Below the pieces are notes generated by a model. The model was not told the origin of the DNA. It searched no databases and worked only from the letters and a program-made list of their open reading frames with translations. 64,000 nt of DNA from Alcaligenes endophyticus (lineage in GTDB: Bacteria; Pseudomonadota; Gammaproteobacteria; Burkholderiales; Burkholderiaceae_B), in the NCBI RefSeq assembly GCF_026344035.1, contig NZ_JAPKND010000002.1, forward strand, positions 1-64,000, read 5' to 3'. This document shows, in pieces, positions 24,626-34,598 of the stretch; the stretch's first letter is position 1, and every line of letters begins with the position of its first letter. The position numbers were made by a program, and so were the translations under genes.

Positions 24626-26911
24626 ATGAAAACAACTAGTCAAGTGACATCCTCACCTCAGACGCCTGAGCCAAATGTTGCCCAGAGCTCGCACGAGCAC
24701 GATCATAGCCACGATCATGGTCACAGTTGTCAGCCTACGAATGTTTGTGGCGCGGCGGCATGTGGTGCGGGCGTGGCTGATGGCAGTACGGTACCGCCTA
24801 GTACGGATAAGCGACTTTATGTTTATGTCCCCGAGATGGACTGTCCTGCTGAAGAGCAAATGATACGTAATAAGCTCAGTAAACTCAGTGAGGTTCGTGA
24901 TATAGAGTTTGACTTAATGCAGCGTCAGTTGCTGGTGCATCATGACGAGGGGGCTCGTGACAACATACTAAGCAATCTGCGTGCATTGGGTTTCAACCCA
25001 GTGCAGCATAATGAGTCGGTAACGGCTAAACCGCCTGCAGGTGTGTCTGTGTGGCGGATTGCCGCTTCAGTAGGGTTAGCGCTTACAGCGGAGGGGCTAG
25101 GTTGGCTAGGCTTGAGTGAGCTGGGTGTTATTGCTGTATCTTTGGTTGCTATTTTATTGAGCGGATTGTCTGTTTATCGCAAAGGATTTGTTGCGCTCAA
25201 GAATGGCCAACTGAATATTAATGCCTTAATGAGTATTGCCGTGACGGGAGCGGTATTGTTGCGCCAATGGCCCGAGGCGGCAATGGTCATGTCTCTGTTT
25301 ACCTTGGCCGAATGGTTAGAGGCTCGAGCACTGGATAAAGCCCGTGTGGCCGTGGATAGTCTGATGCAGCTTAGCCCTGATACCGTGATGGCAAGCCAAG
25401 ATGGTCAACAATGGCAAAGCATGCCCGCTCAAACGGTGCAAGTGGGTACTTGGCTACGCGTGGCGCCGGGTGAGCGTTTAGCCCTTGATGGCTATTTGCT
25501 TGAAGGCTTAGCTATCGTGAATCAGGCGCATATTACCGGAGAGAGTGCGCCAGTTGAAAAAACGCCTGGCCAACAGTTGTATGCGGGTTCGATTAACGGT
25601 ATGTCTGAATTACGTTATCAGGCCAGCGCAGCTTTTGATCAAACTCTTTTGGCGCGTATCGCTCGCTCGGTTCAACAGGCGCAAGCGAACAAGGCTCCTG
25701 TGCAGCGCATGGTGGACCAATTTGCGCGTTACTACACCCCCATTGTTGTACTGCTCGCTGTAGGGGTGGCGCTTTTGCTCCCATTACTTGCCAGTTGGAG
25801 CTGGTACGATGCTATTTATAAGGCCTTGGTCTTATTAGTGATTGCTTGTCCTTGCGCTTTGGTTATTTCAACGCCTATTGCTGTGGTGAGCGCACTAGCT
25901 CAAGCGGCTCGTATGGGAATCCTCGTCAAAGGAGGAGCGTATTTAGAAAAGGCGCGTCATATACGTTACTTGGCTCTTGATAAGACCGGCACGATAACCA
26001 AAGGACAGCCCAGCTTGCAGCATCGTTATGTATTGGCGGAGCCGCTTAGGCAAGCGGTATACCAGCAATGGGCCAAAATGCTGGCGGAACGTTCCGATCA
26101 TCCTGCCTCTCAAGCAGTTGCTCAAGGGTTAGATGATGCAACACCAAACGCGCAAGATATCGGTGAATTTGAGGCGATACCTGGAGCAGGGGTGCAGGCT
26201 AGGTATCAGGGTCAAACCTTGCGTCTGGGCAAGCGCAGTTGGGTGGCCGAGCTTGCTACGACGCCGCAGCCTTTGCTAGCAGCCGATCACGAGGCGGCAA
26301 AAATGGGGGCGAGCTTGGTCTATTTGGGGAGTAGTGATGGCTTGTTGATGCTATTTGCCGTGATGGATCAATTGAAAGAGGATGCTCCAGCGGTGATCAA
26401 GCAGTTGCACCGCTTAGGCATAGAAACTGCCGTATTATCCGGAGACCATCCTGCCGCTGTGCAATACATGGCGGAGCGTGCGGGGGTTAAGGAGTACCAA
26501 GCAAGCTTGTTGCCGCAAGATAAATTAGATTGGGTGACGGAGAAAAGTACTCAAGGTGCGGTGGCGATGGTGGGGGATGGGATTAATGATGCCCCTGCCT
26601 TAGCGCGTGCCGACATCGGTATCGCGATGGGGGCCCTAGGTTCAGATATGGCCATAGAGACGGCAGACATTGCGTTAATGGATGATGAACTGCACAAGTT
26701 GCCTGCCCTGATTCTATTGTCTCACCGCTTACATCGCGTGCTAGTAGAAAACATTAGTGTGGCATTAGGTATCAAGCTGCTGTTTTTGGTGTTGGCGTTA
26801 ATGGGCATGGCGAGCATGTGGATGGCGGTATTTGCTGATGTGGGTGCCAGTCTTCTCGTTGTGGTAAATAGTTTGCGTTTGTTAGGCAAAGGCGGCTTGC
26901 GACAGGCCTAA
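24626..26911 (+). CDS. cadA: Cd/Zn/Pb-exporting P1B-type ATPase (CadA/ZntA type)
   Basis: This 761-residue inner-membrane pump exports soft divalent metals. The N terminus is His- and Cys-rich (HEHDHSHDHGHS, then CGAAACGAG), followed by an HMA domain with MDCPAEE. Core motifs are present: TGES, the metal-binding CPC in IACPCALVIST, the phosphorylation site DKTGTIT, the SDHPAS motif and GDGINDAPALA. Type P1B-2 (Zn/Cd/Pb) is inferred from the CPC together with the partner regulator. It is divergent from the CadR/PbrR-like gene. The His-rich head may bind zinc or other metals before transfer. Confidence 0.93.
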   Translation: MKTTSQVTSSPQTPEPNVAQSSHEHDHSHDHGHSCQPTNVCGAAACGAGVADGSTVPPSTDKRLYVYVPEMDCPAEEQMIRNKLSKLSEVRDIEFDLMQRQLLVHHDEGARDNILSNLRALGFNPVQHNESVTAKPPAGVSVWRIAASVGLALTAEGLGWLGLSELGVIAVSLVAILLSGLSVYRKGFVALKNGQLNINALMSIAVTGAVLLRQWPEAAMVMSLFTLAEWLEARALDKARVAVDSLMQLSPDTVMASQDGQQWQSMPAQTVQVGTWLRVAPGERLALDGYLLEGLAIVNQAHITGESAPVEKTPGQQLYAGSINGMSELRYQASAAFDQTLLARIARSVQQAQANKAPVQRMVDQFARYYTPIVVLLAVGVALLLPLLASWSWYDAIYKALVLLVIACPCALVISTPIAVVSALAQAARMGILVKGGAYLEKARHIRYLALDKTGTITKGQPSLQHRYVLAEPLRQAVYQQWAKMLAERSDHPASQAVAQGLDDATPNAQDIGEFEAIPGAGVQARYQGQTLRLGKRSWVAELATTPQPLLAADHEAAKMGASLVYLGSSDGLLMLFAVMDQLKEDAPAVIKQLHRLGIETAVLSGDHPAAVQYMAERAGVKEYQASLLPQDKLDWVTEKSTQGAVAMVGDGINDAPALARADIGIAMGALGSDMAIETADIALMDDELHKLPALILLSHRLHRVLVENISVALGIKLLFLVLALMGMASMWMAVFADVGASLLVVVNSLRLLGKGGLRQA

Positions 26912-27005
26912 ACTTAGACAGCTTTGGCGGTAGGGCGTGGACGCCGAGCGCGTGCTATGTCATGATCAAGTATAAATTATTAACGTTCTGACATTATTGC
27001 TAAAC

Positions 27006-28667
27006 ATGATCGCTCTGTTGCAAGCACAGAAAGCGGGCCTGTTGGCCCCCAAGCACTGGCTCCCCAATATTATTGCTGGCCTGATTGTAGGCATTGTCGC
27101 CTTACCATTGGCGATGGCGTTTGCTATTGCCTCGGGGGTGAAACCAGAGCAAGGTATTTATACCGCCATTATTGCTGGACTCGCTGTTTCGGTTTTGGGC
27201 GGCAGTAAAGTACAAATAGCTGGGCCCACGGGGGCTTTTATTGTCATTTTGGCCGGGATAGTGGCGCAGTATGGCATTGAGGGTCTGCAAATTGCTACCT
27301 TAATGGCAGGTGTGATTTTATTGCTACTGGGCTTATTGCGCCTAGGGGCTGTGATTCGCTATATTCCAGATCCCGTCATCATCGGTTTTACCGCTGGAAT
27401 AGGCGTCATTATCTGGGTGGGCCAATGGCGTGATTTTTTTGGCCTGCCACAAGTTCAAGGGACGCATTTTCATCAGAAGTTATGGTTTCTGTTGAGTCAC
27501 ATAGGGCAGCTTAATATTGCGACGACGGTTTTAGGAGTATTAGCCCTAGCAATTCTAATTATGGCGCCGCGTGTACGGTGGCTTGCTCGTATCCCCGGGC
27601 CTCTGATTGCGCTTATTGTTGTGACCTTGCTACAAGCTTTGTTTCAGTTTAAAGGCGTTAGCACCATAGGCAGCGCCTTTGGTGAAATACCACGCGGCTT
27701 GCCTGCCTTTCAGTTGCCTGATATACGTTTAAGTAAGGTGATTGAGCTGATTGGACCGGCTTTTGCGATTGCCATGTTAGGGGCGATAGAGTCTTTACTT
27801 TCTGCTGTGGTGGCGGACAACATGACGGGCGATCGTCATGACTCTAACCAAGAGTTGGTCGGGCAGGGGGTCGCTAATATCCTAGCGCCGATGTTTGGTG
27901 GTATTGCCGCCACCGGAGCTATCGCACGCACTGCTACGAATATACGCAATGGGGGCACTAGCCCTATCGCTGGGATAGTGCATTGTCTGGTGCTAGTGCT
28001 GATTTTAATGGTCTTGGCGCCGCTGGCTTCGTACATACCTTTAACTAGCTTGGCTGCTATCTTGTTTATGGTGGCTTGGAATATGAGTCAGGTGCGTATA
28101 CTGATTCAGATGCAAAAACGTGCGCCGTGGATAGACCTGCTAATTTTGTGGGTAACATTTGCTTTGACGGTGCTTGCGGACCTAGTCGTAGCTGTCAACA
28201 TAGGTGTGGTGTTGGCAATGCTGTATGTATTGAAACGCACGGCAGATAGTGTGCAAGTGCGTTTGCAGTCCGAGCGTGAGGTGCGACGTGCGGCTGACTG
28301 GCCTAGCACTACTCCTTTACCTGCCCATACTGCCGTGTATAGCATCGAGGGGCCTATGTTTTTTGCCGCAGTGGAGGCTTTTCAGCAAGCAATGGAGAAT
28401 TTGCCCCAGGATGCACGCTACATCGTATTAAGGCTGAATTACGTGCCGTTTTTAGACGTTACAGCGCTACAGGTTATTGAAGGGGCATTGCAACAGTTGC
28501 ATGCCCAAAAGCGCCAACTGCTACTTTCCGAGGCGAATGACAAGGTGCGCAATAAGCTTAAGAGAATGGGGGTCATGGGCTTGGTATTTGAGCGTAATGT
28601 ATATCCCAATCTAGAAGACGCTTTGTGTGCTGTCCAGCGAGCGCAAGTGCAGGCGATGGACGAGTAG
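27006..28667 (+). CDS. SulP family inorganic anion transporter with STAS domain
   Basis: This 553-residue protein has a membrane domain (about 20-400) with the SulP signature GLIVGIVALPLAMAFAIASG and a cytoplasmic STAS domain at the C terminus (about 425-545). Bacterial SulP proteins carry sulfate, bicarbonate or other anions; residues do not decide between them, but nearby sulfur genes make sulfate plausible. The start is the ATG at 27006; the TTG three codons before is less likely. No clear ribosome site is seen. Confidence 0.88.
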   Translation: MIALLQAQKAGLLAPKHWLPNIIAGLIVGIVALPLAMAFAIASGVKPEQGIYTAIIAGLAVSVLGGSKVQIAGPTGAFIVILAGIVAQYGIEGLQIATLMAGVILLLLGLLRLGAVIRYIPDPVIIGFTAGIGVIIWVGQWRDFFGLPQVQGTHFHQKLWFLLSHIGQLNIATTVLGVLALAILIMAPRVRWLARIPGPLIALIVVTLLQALFQFKGVSTIGSAFGEIPRGLPAFQLPDIRLSKVIELIGPAFAIAMLGAIESLLSAVVADNMTGDRHDSNQELVGQGVANILAPMFGGIAATGAIARTATNIRNGGTSPIAGIVHCLVLVLILMVLAPLASYIPLTSLAAILFMVAWNMSQVRILIQMQKRAPWIDLLILWVTFALTVLADLVVAVNIGVVLAMLYVLKRTADSVQVRLQSEREVRRAADWPSTTPLPAHTAVYSIEGPMFFAAVEAFQQAMENLPQDARYIVLRLNYVPFLDVTALQVIEGALQQLHAQKRQLLLSEANDKVRNKLKRMGVMGLVFERNVYPNLEDALCAVQRAQVQAMDE

Positions 28668-28686
28668 GCGTGATGACTTATCACGC
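28668..28686. terminator. Hairpin between convergent SulP and TM2 genes
   Basis: GCGTGAT pairs with ATCACGC over a 5-nt loop, directly after the SulP stop and 9 bases before the end of the TM2 gene. No good T-tract follows, so a terminator function is tentative. Confidence 0.4.
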
Positions 28687-28695
28687 GCTATGAGT

Positions 28696-29160
28696 CTAGT
28701 GCTTGATTTTGAACGCTTGCTCACTCATAAAAGCATAACGGACAGCATCAATTAATGAGATAAACACGACGAGTGGTGCGTACACCATAAATAGAATTAA
28801 ATACAGGATACCTAAGCCTACTTGGCCCAGATAGAAGCGGTGAGCGCCCAGCCATCCCAGTAGCACGGCCAGTATGATAGCGATTTTTTTATGATTGCTT
28901 TCTTGACTTAAGCTGTCTTGGCGATTCTTGCTGACCCACATCAAGGCAAGGCCAGCAATGATGGCGGCCACGATGACCTTTAACCAATTATGGCTTAAAT
29001 AGGCGTGCACCAACTGTATTAGATGAGAAAAGTCTTGTACAAAGTAACCTGTTAACCAGCTAAACCAAGAGGCGAATTGAAGGAAAATGACTTCGCCGAA
29101 GGTTAGAGCAAGTAAGGCCGCAATAAAAAAAGCGATGGCTAATACGGTTTTTTGCAACAT
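28696..29160 (-). CDS. TM2 domain membrane protein
   Basis: This 154-residue protein has two N-terminal hydrophobic segments and a C-terminal TM2 domain: two helices around WLGAHRFYLGQVGLGILYL with the conserved GxxGxHRFYLG turn. TM2 proteins are widespread but functionally undefined. It lies 14 bp downstream of glpK on the same strand and may be co-transcribed with it, though no functional link is evident. Confidence 0.8.
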   Translation of the reverse strand: MLQKTVLAIAFFIAALLALTFGEVIFLQFASWFSWLTGYFVQDFSHLIQLVHAYLSHNWLKVIVAAIIAGLALMWVSKNRQDSLSQESNHKKIAIILAVLLGWLGAHRFYLGQVGLGILYLILFMVYAPLVVFISLIDAVRYAFMSEQAFKIKH

Positions 29161-29174
29161 GGTTTATATCCTGA

Positions 29175-30668
29175 TTATTGAGTTCGTGCTTGGCGTACGG
29201 CACGTTCCCATTGATTCATTAGGTGATCCGCTTGATCGCGCGACAGCTTGGGTTCAAAAATACGCTCGGCTTGCCAAGTTTTCTCGATATCAGCACGATC
29301 ACGATAAATACCTGCTCCTAGTCCCGCTAAATAGGCAGCTCCCATCACTGTCGTCTCAGTGATCTTTGGGCGAACTACGGGAATCCCAAGCAAGTCTGCT
29401 TGAAACTGCATCAATAGGTTGTTTTGGCTGGCCCCCCCGTCGACGCGTAGTTGTTGTATGGGGCTATGCTGGCTGTGAGCATTATCATTTTGCATAGCTT
29501 GAAGTAACACAGCGCTTTGATAGGCGATGCTCTCCAGAGCGGCGCGAGCAATATGCGCCATAGTGGTTCCCCGACTTAAGCCAGTTAAGGTGCCACGGGC
29601 CTGGGCATCCCAGTAAGGAGCACCGAGTCCTGTAAAGGCGGGTACAAATAACACACCGTCACTATGAGGCACACTTGCTGCCAGTGCTTCTACTTGGGGG
29701 CTATGCTCGAAAGCGCCCAAGCCGTCACGCAGCCACTGCACAACGGCCCCTCCGATGAATATGCTACCCTCAAGCGCATACTCAGGCTGCTCAAGGGTTT
29801 GTGCCGCACTGGTGCTGAGCAAGCCGTGATGAGAAGTTTGGCAGTGGTGGCCAGTTTGCATCAGCATAAAACAGCCGGTGCCGTAGGTATTCTTAACCAT
29901 GCCAGGGTGAAAACATGCTTGCCCAAATAGTGCGCTTTGCTGATCGCCTGCGACACCACGTATGGGAATAGCGTGTCCAAGATGCTCGGCTGAGCACTGG
30001 CCAAAGTCGGCGCTCGATGCTAGTACCTGGGGAAGTAAATTAGCAGGGATAGAGAACAACTCTAACAGTTCTTGATCCCATTGGTTAGTATGAATATTGA
30101 AGAGCAAAGTACGAGAGGCGTTACTACGATCGCTTAAATGCGAGGCCCCGTTGGTCAGCTTCCAAAGTAGCCAGCTATCTATGGTGCCACAAGCCAGTTG
30201 ACCTTGCTTGGCACGGTGTCGAGCACCGGGAATCGTCTCTAAAAGCCAACGCAGCTTAGAGGCGGAGAAGTAAGCGTCCAGAACCAAACCCGTGCGCTGT
30301 TTGATAAGGTCTGCTTTACCTTGCGAGCGTAAGGTTTCGCAGAATGCTTCCGCTCGTCTATCTTGCCAGACTATAGCGTTATGCAAGGGCTGGCCTGTTG
30401 ATTTATCCCATAGCACCGTGGTTTCGCGCTGATTCGTAATGCCAATAGCGGCGATGTCTTGTGGCCGCAGCCCTGCTTGCTGTAATGCTTGTTTGGCCGT
30501 TTCGAGCTGGCTATGCCAGATCTCTAGGGGGCAGTGTTCAACCCACCCTGATTGGGGAAAGTGTTGTGTTAGCTCTTGCTGAGCCAAACTAATGATTTCT
30601 CCTTGTGGATTGACGACAACGCTGCGAGAGCTAGAGGTGCCTTGATCGAGTGCGAGGATGAAAGTCAT
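29175..30668 (-). CDS. glpK: Glycerol kinase
   Basis: This 497-residue FGGY-family cytoplasmic kinase phosphorylates glycerol to sn-glycerol 3-phosphate. It shows the N-terminal phosphate loop DQGTSSSRS, the ITNQRETT and WQDRR substrate-side segments, and the C-terminal FGGY box region [10 protein letters not shown]. Length and motifs are those of GlpK. It is divergent from glpD, so glycerol uptake and G3P oxidation are controlled from one 201-bp region. No glycerol facilitator gene (glpF) is in the window. Confidence 0.96.
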   Translation of the reverse strand: MTFILALDQGTSSSRSVVVNPQGEIISLAQQELTQHFPQSGWVEHCPLEIWHSQLETAKQALQQAGLRPQDIAAIGITNQRETTVLWDKSTGQPLHNAIVWQDRRAEAFCETLRSQGKADLIKQRTGLVLDAYFSASKLRWLLETIPGARHRAKQGQLACGTIDSWLLWKLTNGASHLSDRSNASRTLLFNIHTNQWDQELLELFSIPANLLPQVLASSADFGQCSAEHLGHAIPIRGVAGDQQSALFGQACFHPGMVKNTYGTGCFMLMQTGHHCQTSHHGLLSTSAAQTLEQPEYALEGSIFIGGAVVQWLRDGLGAFEHSPQVEALAASVPHSDGVLFVPAFTGLGAPYWDAQARGTLTGLSRGTTMAHIARAALESIAYQSAVLLQAMQNDNAHSQHSPIQQLRVDGGASQNNLLMQFQADLLGIPVVRPKITETTVMGAAYLAGLGAGIYRDRADIEKTWQAERIFEPKLSRDQADHLMNQWERAVRQARTQ

Positions 30669-30821
30669 AAATAAGAGACAGCTCAGAGAGAGTGGTGGGT
30701 AGAGGTGCCATGGTTCAATAAAAGCTAGCGATGTGCACGATCATAAAATTTACCCGCCATAAGGCAGTTATTGTTGACTTAAGGCGGTAAAATGTAGGTA
30801 ATTACACTTAGGTTGCTACGA

Positions 30822-30846
30822 TTATAAGCCCCCTCTCGGGACTTAT
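30822..30846 (+). promoter_or_regulatory. Inverted repeat in the glpK-glpD divergent region
   Basis: TATAAG and CTTATA are perfect inverted arms, with an inner CCC/GGG pair and a 5-nt loop, 23 bases before the glpD start. It may be an operator or an RNA hairpin in the glpD leader. It does not resemble E. coli GlpR sites closely. Confidence 0.4.
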
Positions 30847-30869
30847 ACTCTCGCTGTGCGCTATACATC

Positions 30870-32459
30870 ATGACAACACGTAACTCCCCCTTAGTCACTG
30901 AACGCTCGCGTTTGTTCTCTGCTCTAGAGCGCAAACAGCAGGTTGATTTGATCATCATCGGTGGCGGAGCCACAGGTCTAGGCCTTGCCTTAGATGCCGT
31001 TTTGCGTGGGCTAACGGTAGTTTTACTTGAGGCCTATGATTTAGCTAAAGGCACTTCCTCTCGTGCTACTAAATTAGTTCACGGAGGTGTCCGTTATCTG
31101 GCTCAAGGGGATATTTGCTTAGTTCGTGAAGCCTTGCGCGAGCGTAAACAGTTGCTCCGTAACGCGTCTCACCTAGCACAGCCTTTAGCTTTTGTGATGC
31201 CCAGTTATAGCCGCCTTGAGATCCCTTTTTACGCGGTGGGGCTCAATGCCTATGATTTACTCGCTGGCCCTAATGGCCTGGGGCACACTCAGGTACTTGC
31301 TAGCCGCCGAGTCCAAGAGCTTTTACCTGGCGTGCGTACTGCTGGACTAAAAGGTGGCATTAAGTATTGGGACGGGCAGTTTGATGATGCGCGACTGGCG
31401 CTGGCGCTGGCACGTAGTGCGGCCGCGCAGGGGGCGCTCATCCTGAATTATGCACCGGTTATGGACATCCTTCATGATAATGGGCGAGTCACTGGGGTGC
31501 GCTGCAAAGATAGTGAAACCGAGCGTGAATACGATATTTATAGTCCCTGTGTAATTAACGCCACCGGAGTATGGGTAGACGACATTCGACAAATGGATGG
31601 AAAGTCTGCAGGACGTGAATCACAAGCCATGGTTTCTCCAAGCCAAGGCGTGCATCTAGTGGTGGAGCAACATTTTTTAAATAGTGAACATGCTTTATTA
31701 GTACCCAAAACCCGCGATGGTCGAGTCCTGTTCGCGGTGCCTTGGTTAGGAAAGCTGATTTTGGGCACCACAGATACCGCCGTACAACAGCTAGATATAG
31801 AGCCTCGCCCCTTGCGTGCCGAAGTTGATTTCATTTTGAGCGAGGCCGGCAAATACTTGCAACGTGCTCCTCAGCGTTCGGATGTGCTAAGTGTTTGGGC
31901 TGGCTTGCGACCTTTGGTGAAGCCGCCTAGCAACGAAGGCGGAGATACGAAAAAGCTCAGCCGAGAGCACACGGTTCTTGTCAGCCCCAGTGGATTGGTG
32001 TCTGTCACAGGAGGCAAATGGACAACGTATCGCTCTATGGCTGAGAATGTGTTGGAGAAGTGCGTGCATGCAGGGTTGCTGCCGTCTTTACCTGCCAGTC
32101 GTACCGCTGACTTTCGTTTAATTGGGTCTCCCCTAGAGAATCGCCACCACTCTATGGCGCATGCTCCCAATCTGGAGGTCTATGGTAGCGAAGCCGATTG
32201 GGTGCAAAGTCTGCCCGGCGCAGATATTGAGCTATATCCAGGATTAAGTGTAGCGATGATAAGGTTTGCCTGTCGTTACGAATATGCTCGTAATCTTGAA
32301 GATATGCTGGCCCGCCGGTTTCGTTTATTGTTTTTAGACGCGCGTCAAGCTGCTCGCATTGCGCCAGAGGTAGCTAATGTGATGCAAGAAGAACTAGCCT
32401 GTGATCCTCAACTGGAGGCTTTTTTACAGCTCTGTGAACAGTACTCGACTGTTCCTTAA
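30870..32459 (+). CDS. glpD: Glycerol-3-phosphate dehydrogenase (aerobic, FAD)
   Basis: This 529-residue flavoprotein oxidises sn-glycerol 3-phosphate to dihydroxyacetone phosphate and passes electrons to quinone at the inner membrane. The FAD-binding Rossmann motif IIGGGATGLGLALDA starts near residue 29, and the DAO-family segments ATKLVHGGVRYL, PSQGVHLV and SVTGGKWTTYR are present, with a C-terminal helical cap (EYARNLEDMLARR). It pairs functionally with the divergent glpK. Confidence 0.95.
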   Translation: MTTRNSPLVTERSRLFSALERKQQVDLIIIGGGATGLGLALDAVLRGLTVVLLEAYDLAKGTSSRATKLVHGGVRYLAQGDICLVREALRERKQLLRNASHLAQPLAFVMPSYSRLEIPFYAVGLNAYDLLAGPNGLGHTQVLASRRVQELLPGVRTAGLKGGIKYWDGQFDDARLALALARSAAAQGALILNYAPVMDILHDNGRVTGVRCKDSETEREYDIYSPCVINATGVWVDDIRQMDGKSAGRESQAMVSPSQGVHLVVEQHFLNSEHALLVPKTRDGRVLFAVPWLGKLILGTTDTAVQQLDIEPRPLRAEVDFILSEAGKYLQRAPQRSDVLSVWAGLRPLVKPPSNEGGDTKKLSREHTVLVSPSGLVSVTGGKWTTYRSMAENVLEKCVHAGLLPSLPASRTADFRLIGSPLENRHHSMAHAPNLEVYGSEADWVQSLPGADIELYPGLSVAMIRFACRYEYARNLEDMLARRFRLLFLDARQAARIAPEVANVMQEELACDPQLEAFLQLCEQYSTVP

Positions 32460-32476
32460 GCCATTGTTTACTAACG

Positions 32477-32962
32477 TTATAGCTCAAAAAAACGTCGCGC
32501 TGCAGTAAAGCGTTGCTTAAAATACGGGTTATGTAAAGAGTCTATACGCACGTGCCCTCCACTTGAAGGCGCATTAATGAAGTTGCCGTCTCCTATATAT
32601 ATGCCGACATGCGAGTTCGCCTTCCCTAGCGTATTAAAAAAAATCAAATCGCCTGCTTCTAGCTGATTAAGCGCAATGGCTCTCCCTAGCCGTGCCTGTT
32701 CGCCGCTTTGTCGCGGTATCGGCGTAGCGGTTTGGGGTTGAAACACATAGAAGACTAAACCACTGCAATCGAACCCTGTACTCGGGTGTGCACCGCCATA
32801 GCGGTAGGGGCTATCGAGCAAGGCGAGCGCATTAAGTGCCACGTCAGCACCTCGGTGGCTAGCAGGCATTGATGAGCGCATCTCGGTAGTACCGCGAGGC
32901 CCACCACAGCCAGCGATAAGCATAGTGCTGACCAAGATAATTACGTAATTTACATACAGCAA
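32477..32962 (-). CDS. NlpC/P60 family cell-wall endopeptidase lipoprotein
   Basis: This 161-residue protein has a lipoprotein signal ending in LIAGC (Cys19) and an NlpC/P60 domain with catalytic Cys66 in FDCSGLVFYV and His in SHVGIYIG. Such enzymes (Spr/MepS type) cut peptide crosslinks during wall growth. The start is a TTG at 32962 in this frame; no better ATG exists before the signal, so the exact start is unsure. It converges with glpD with a 17-bp gap. Confidence 0.85.
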   Translation of the reverse strand: MLYVNYVIILVSTMLIAGCGGPRGTTEMRSSMPASHRGADVALNALALLDSPYRYGGAHPSTGFDCSGLVFYVFQPQTATPIPRQSGEQARLGRAIALNQLEAGDLIFFNTLGKANSHVGIYIGDGNFINAPSSGGHVRIDSLHNPYFKQRFTAARRFFEL

Positions 32963-33440
32963 TATATAGCGCCTGTGGGTGAGTACATTAAGTTGCGATA
33001 TTGAAACTTAATGTGTAAGTCGATGAGTAGGCCAGTGCACCGGTATTTTTGTTCAATCGCGCGCTAGCTAACGCTTATTGGATGATAATAGGTTTGCTGA
33101 GGTAGTGGCTTGTCGTTTACCTTTTGTAGGGTTTAGGGTACGTTTTTCGTTTCTTTTGCACCGACTTTGATGCACATCATGTAACAAATGGGTGTTTAAG
33201 GCTACATTTCACTCTGTTTCTGTTAACATTTCTGCCTATGTTGATACTATTGATACATAAAAATCGTTGCTTGTATGTTGATTTTGCATGTTTTAAGCGA
33301 CAAAAAGAATTTTTATGTTAATTAACGTATCTATTGCGGTTTTTTGTGTGGTGCTGGCATAGGGATGTAACAAAACAGCTGTTAAATGTGTTTGTGTTAC
33401 GCGTTCTATATTAAGAAACAGCTTTTACAAGGAGGGCATC
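32963..33440 (+). promoter_or_regulatory. Long AT-rich upstream region of flhDC
   Basis: This 478-bp stretch has no convincing gene. It is AT-rich, especially after 33200. Its length is in line with flhDC control regions elsewhere, which integrate many signals, so it is the likely site of class I flagellar promoters. I could not single out a reliable CRP site, -35/-10 pair or sRNA target. Confidence 0.45.
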
Positions 33441-33767
33441 ATGCCCGTAACGGATAACTCATTGCTCAATGACATTCGAGAAGTCAACTTGTCGTATTTA
33501 ATGCTGGCCCAGCGTCTGTTGCAAGAAAATTTTGCAGCAGGAATGTTCAGATTAGGATTTGATGTGGATGTTGCTGAAACCATCGTGCGCTTGTCGCCAG
33601 CACAGCTAGTGAAGTTGGCGGGGTCGAACTCTTTAATTTGTGCTTTTCGTTTCAACGACTATCAATTACTGAGTGCGTTGACTCAAGATGTGTTGGGCGG
33701 GGTGTTGCAGCAAGCGCACTCTACCATTTTATTATCGCAAAAGTCGTTTGCTGAGTCAGCTGTCTAA
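33441..33767 (+). CDS. flhD: FlhD, flagellar master regulator subunit
   Basis: This 108-residue protein is the partner of FlhC in the FlhD4C2 complex that activates class II flagellar operons. Typical FlhD stretches are [16 protein letters not shown] near the start and the helix-rich DNA-binding part ([22 protein letters not shown]). AAGGAGG lies 6 bases upstream of the ATG. It is the first gene of the flagellar block and is followed by flhC after 18 bp. Confidence 0.95.
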   Translation: MPVTDNSLLNDIREVNLSYLMLAQRLLQENFAAGMFRLGFDVDVAETIVRLSPAQLVKLAGSNSLICAFRFNDYQLLSALTQDVLGGVLQQAHSTILLSQKSFAESAV

Positions 33768-33785
33768 AGGCATTACATCGTTGCT

Positions 33786-34451
33786 ATGAGTACAAAAAGC
33801 GTCGCTAAAGAGGCACAAGAGATACAGCTTGCCAGCGATATGATCGTTTTGGGAGCCCGCCTGCAGGTATTACAGGCCGAAACTTCCTTAAGTTACGACC
33901 GCCTGGCGCGTTTGTATCGCGAGATCCGTGGCTGTTCACCGCCTAAAGGAATGTTGCCGTTTTCTGTCGATTGGTTTATGACATGGCTACCCAATATTCA
34001 CTCCAGTTTGTTTTACAGTGTTTTTCGTTATTTGGAAAAGCATGCGCAGTGTGAACGGCCGCAAGCACTGATCCAAGCATATCGCTTGTATCTAGAGCAA
34101 TCAGAAGCTGGGCGTATAGATAGTTCTGAAGAGCCGGTTTTGAGCTTTACACGGGCTTGGATGCTATTGCGTTTTTTTGATAGTGGCATGGTGCAGTTGT
34201 CATGTTGTGAGCGCTGTAGTGGCGCGTTTGTCTCTCATGCTCATGATCCTCACGTGGGTTTTATTTGTGCTATATGTCGTCCTCCTCCAAGGGCAGGTAA
34301 AACTCGTAGAACCAGCCGAGCTAAGCCTAGTCCACGTAATGAGTTGCCCCCGAAAGAAGCTAAGCAGCTTAAAAAAAGTGGGTCTGGAGCGATGCCAATG
34401 GAGTCTGTGCCGGTGTTAGCAGCCCTCCCAAGTAGTAAGGCTGAGGTCTAG
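33786..34451 (+). CDS. flhC: FlhC, flagellar master regulator subunit
   Basis: This 221-residue zinc-binding subunit provides much of the promoter specificity of FlhDC. The four zinc cysteines are visible in the C-terminal half (CERC and, about 18 residues later, CAIC), followed by a basic tail. Helical N-terminal region fits the family. The 147-bp gap before motA contains only weak sigma-28-like sequences. Confidence 0.95.
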   Translation: MSTKSVAKEAQEIQLASDMIVLGARLQVLQAETSLSYDRLARLYREIRGCSPPKGMLPFSVDWFMTWLPNIHSSLFYSVFRYLEKHAQCERPQALIQAYRLYLEQSEAGRIDSSEEPVLSFTRAWMLLRFFDSGMVQLSCCERCSGAFVSHAHDPHVGFICAICRPPPRAGKTRRTSRAKPSPRNELPPKEAKQLKKSGSGAMPMESVPVLAALPSSKAEV

Positions 34452-34598
34452 GCTTGGCGTAGCGCCGCTGGTTGCTATAGAGCAAGCTGTTTTATTTATA
34501 AGCCTTAATCTAACGGTGAAAAGGCCGCTTAAAGGGCTTTTCTAGTGGTTGCGAAACCGGTCATTATTAGTGTGTGTACGTACAACTAGGGCATAGCA

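Noticed and set aside
34452-34598. Possible sigma-28 promoter between flhC and motA
   Set aside because: TAA-like and GCCG-like elements are present but neither spacing nor sequence fits well (about half of -35 matched), unlike the flgM and flgK cases.
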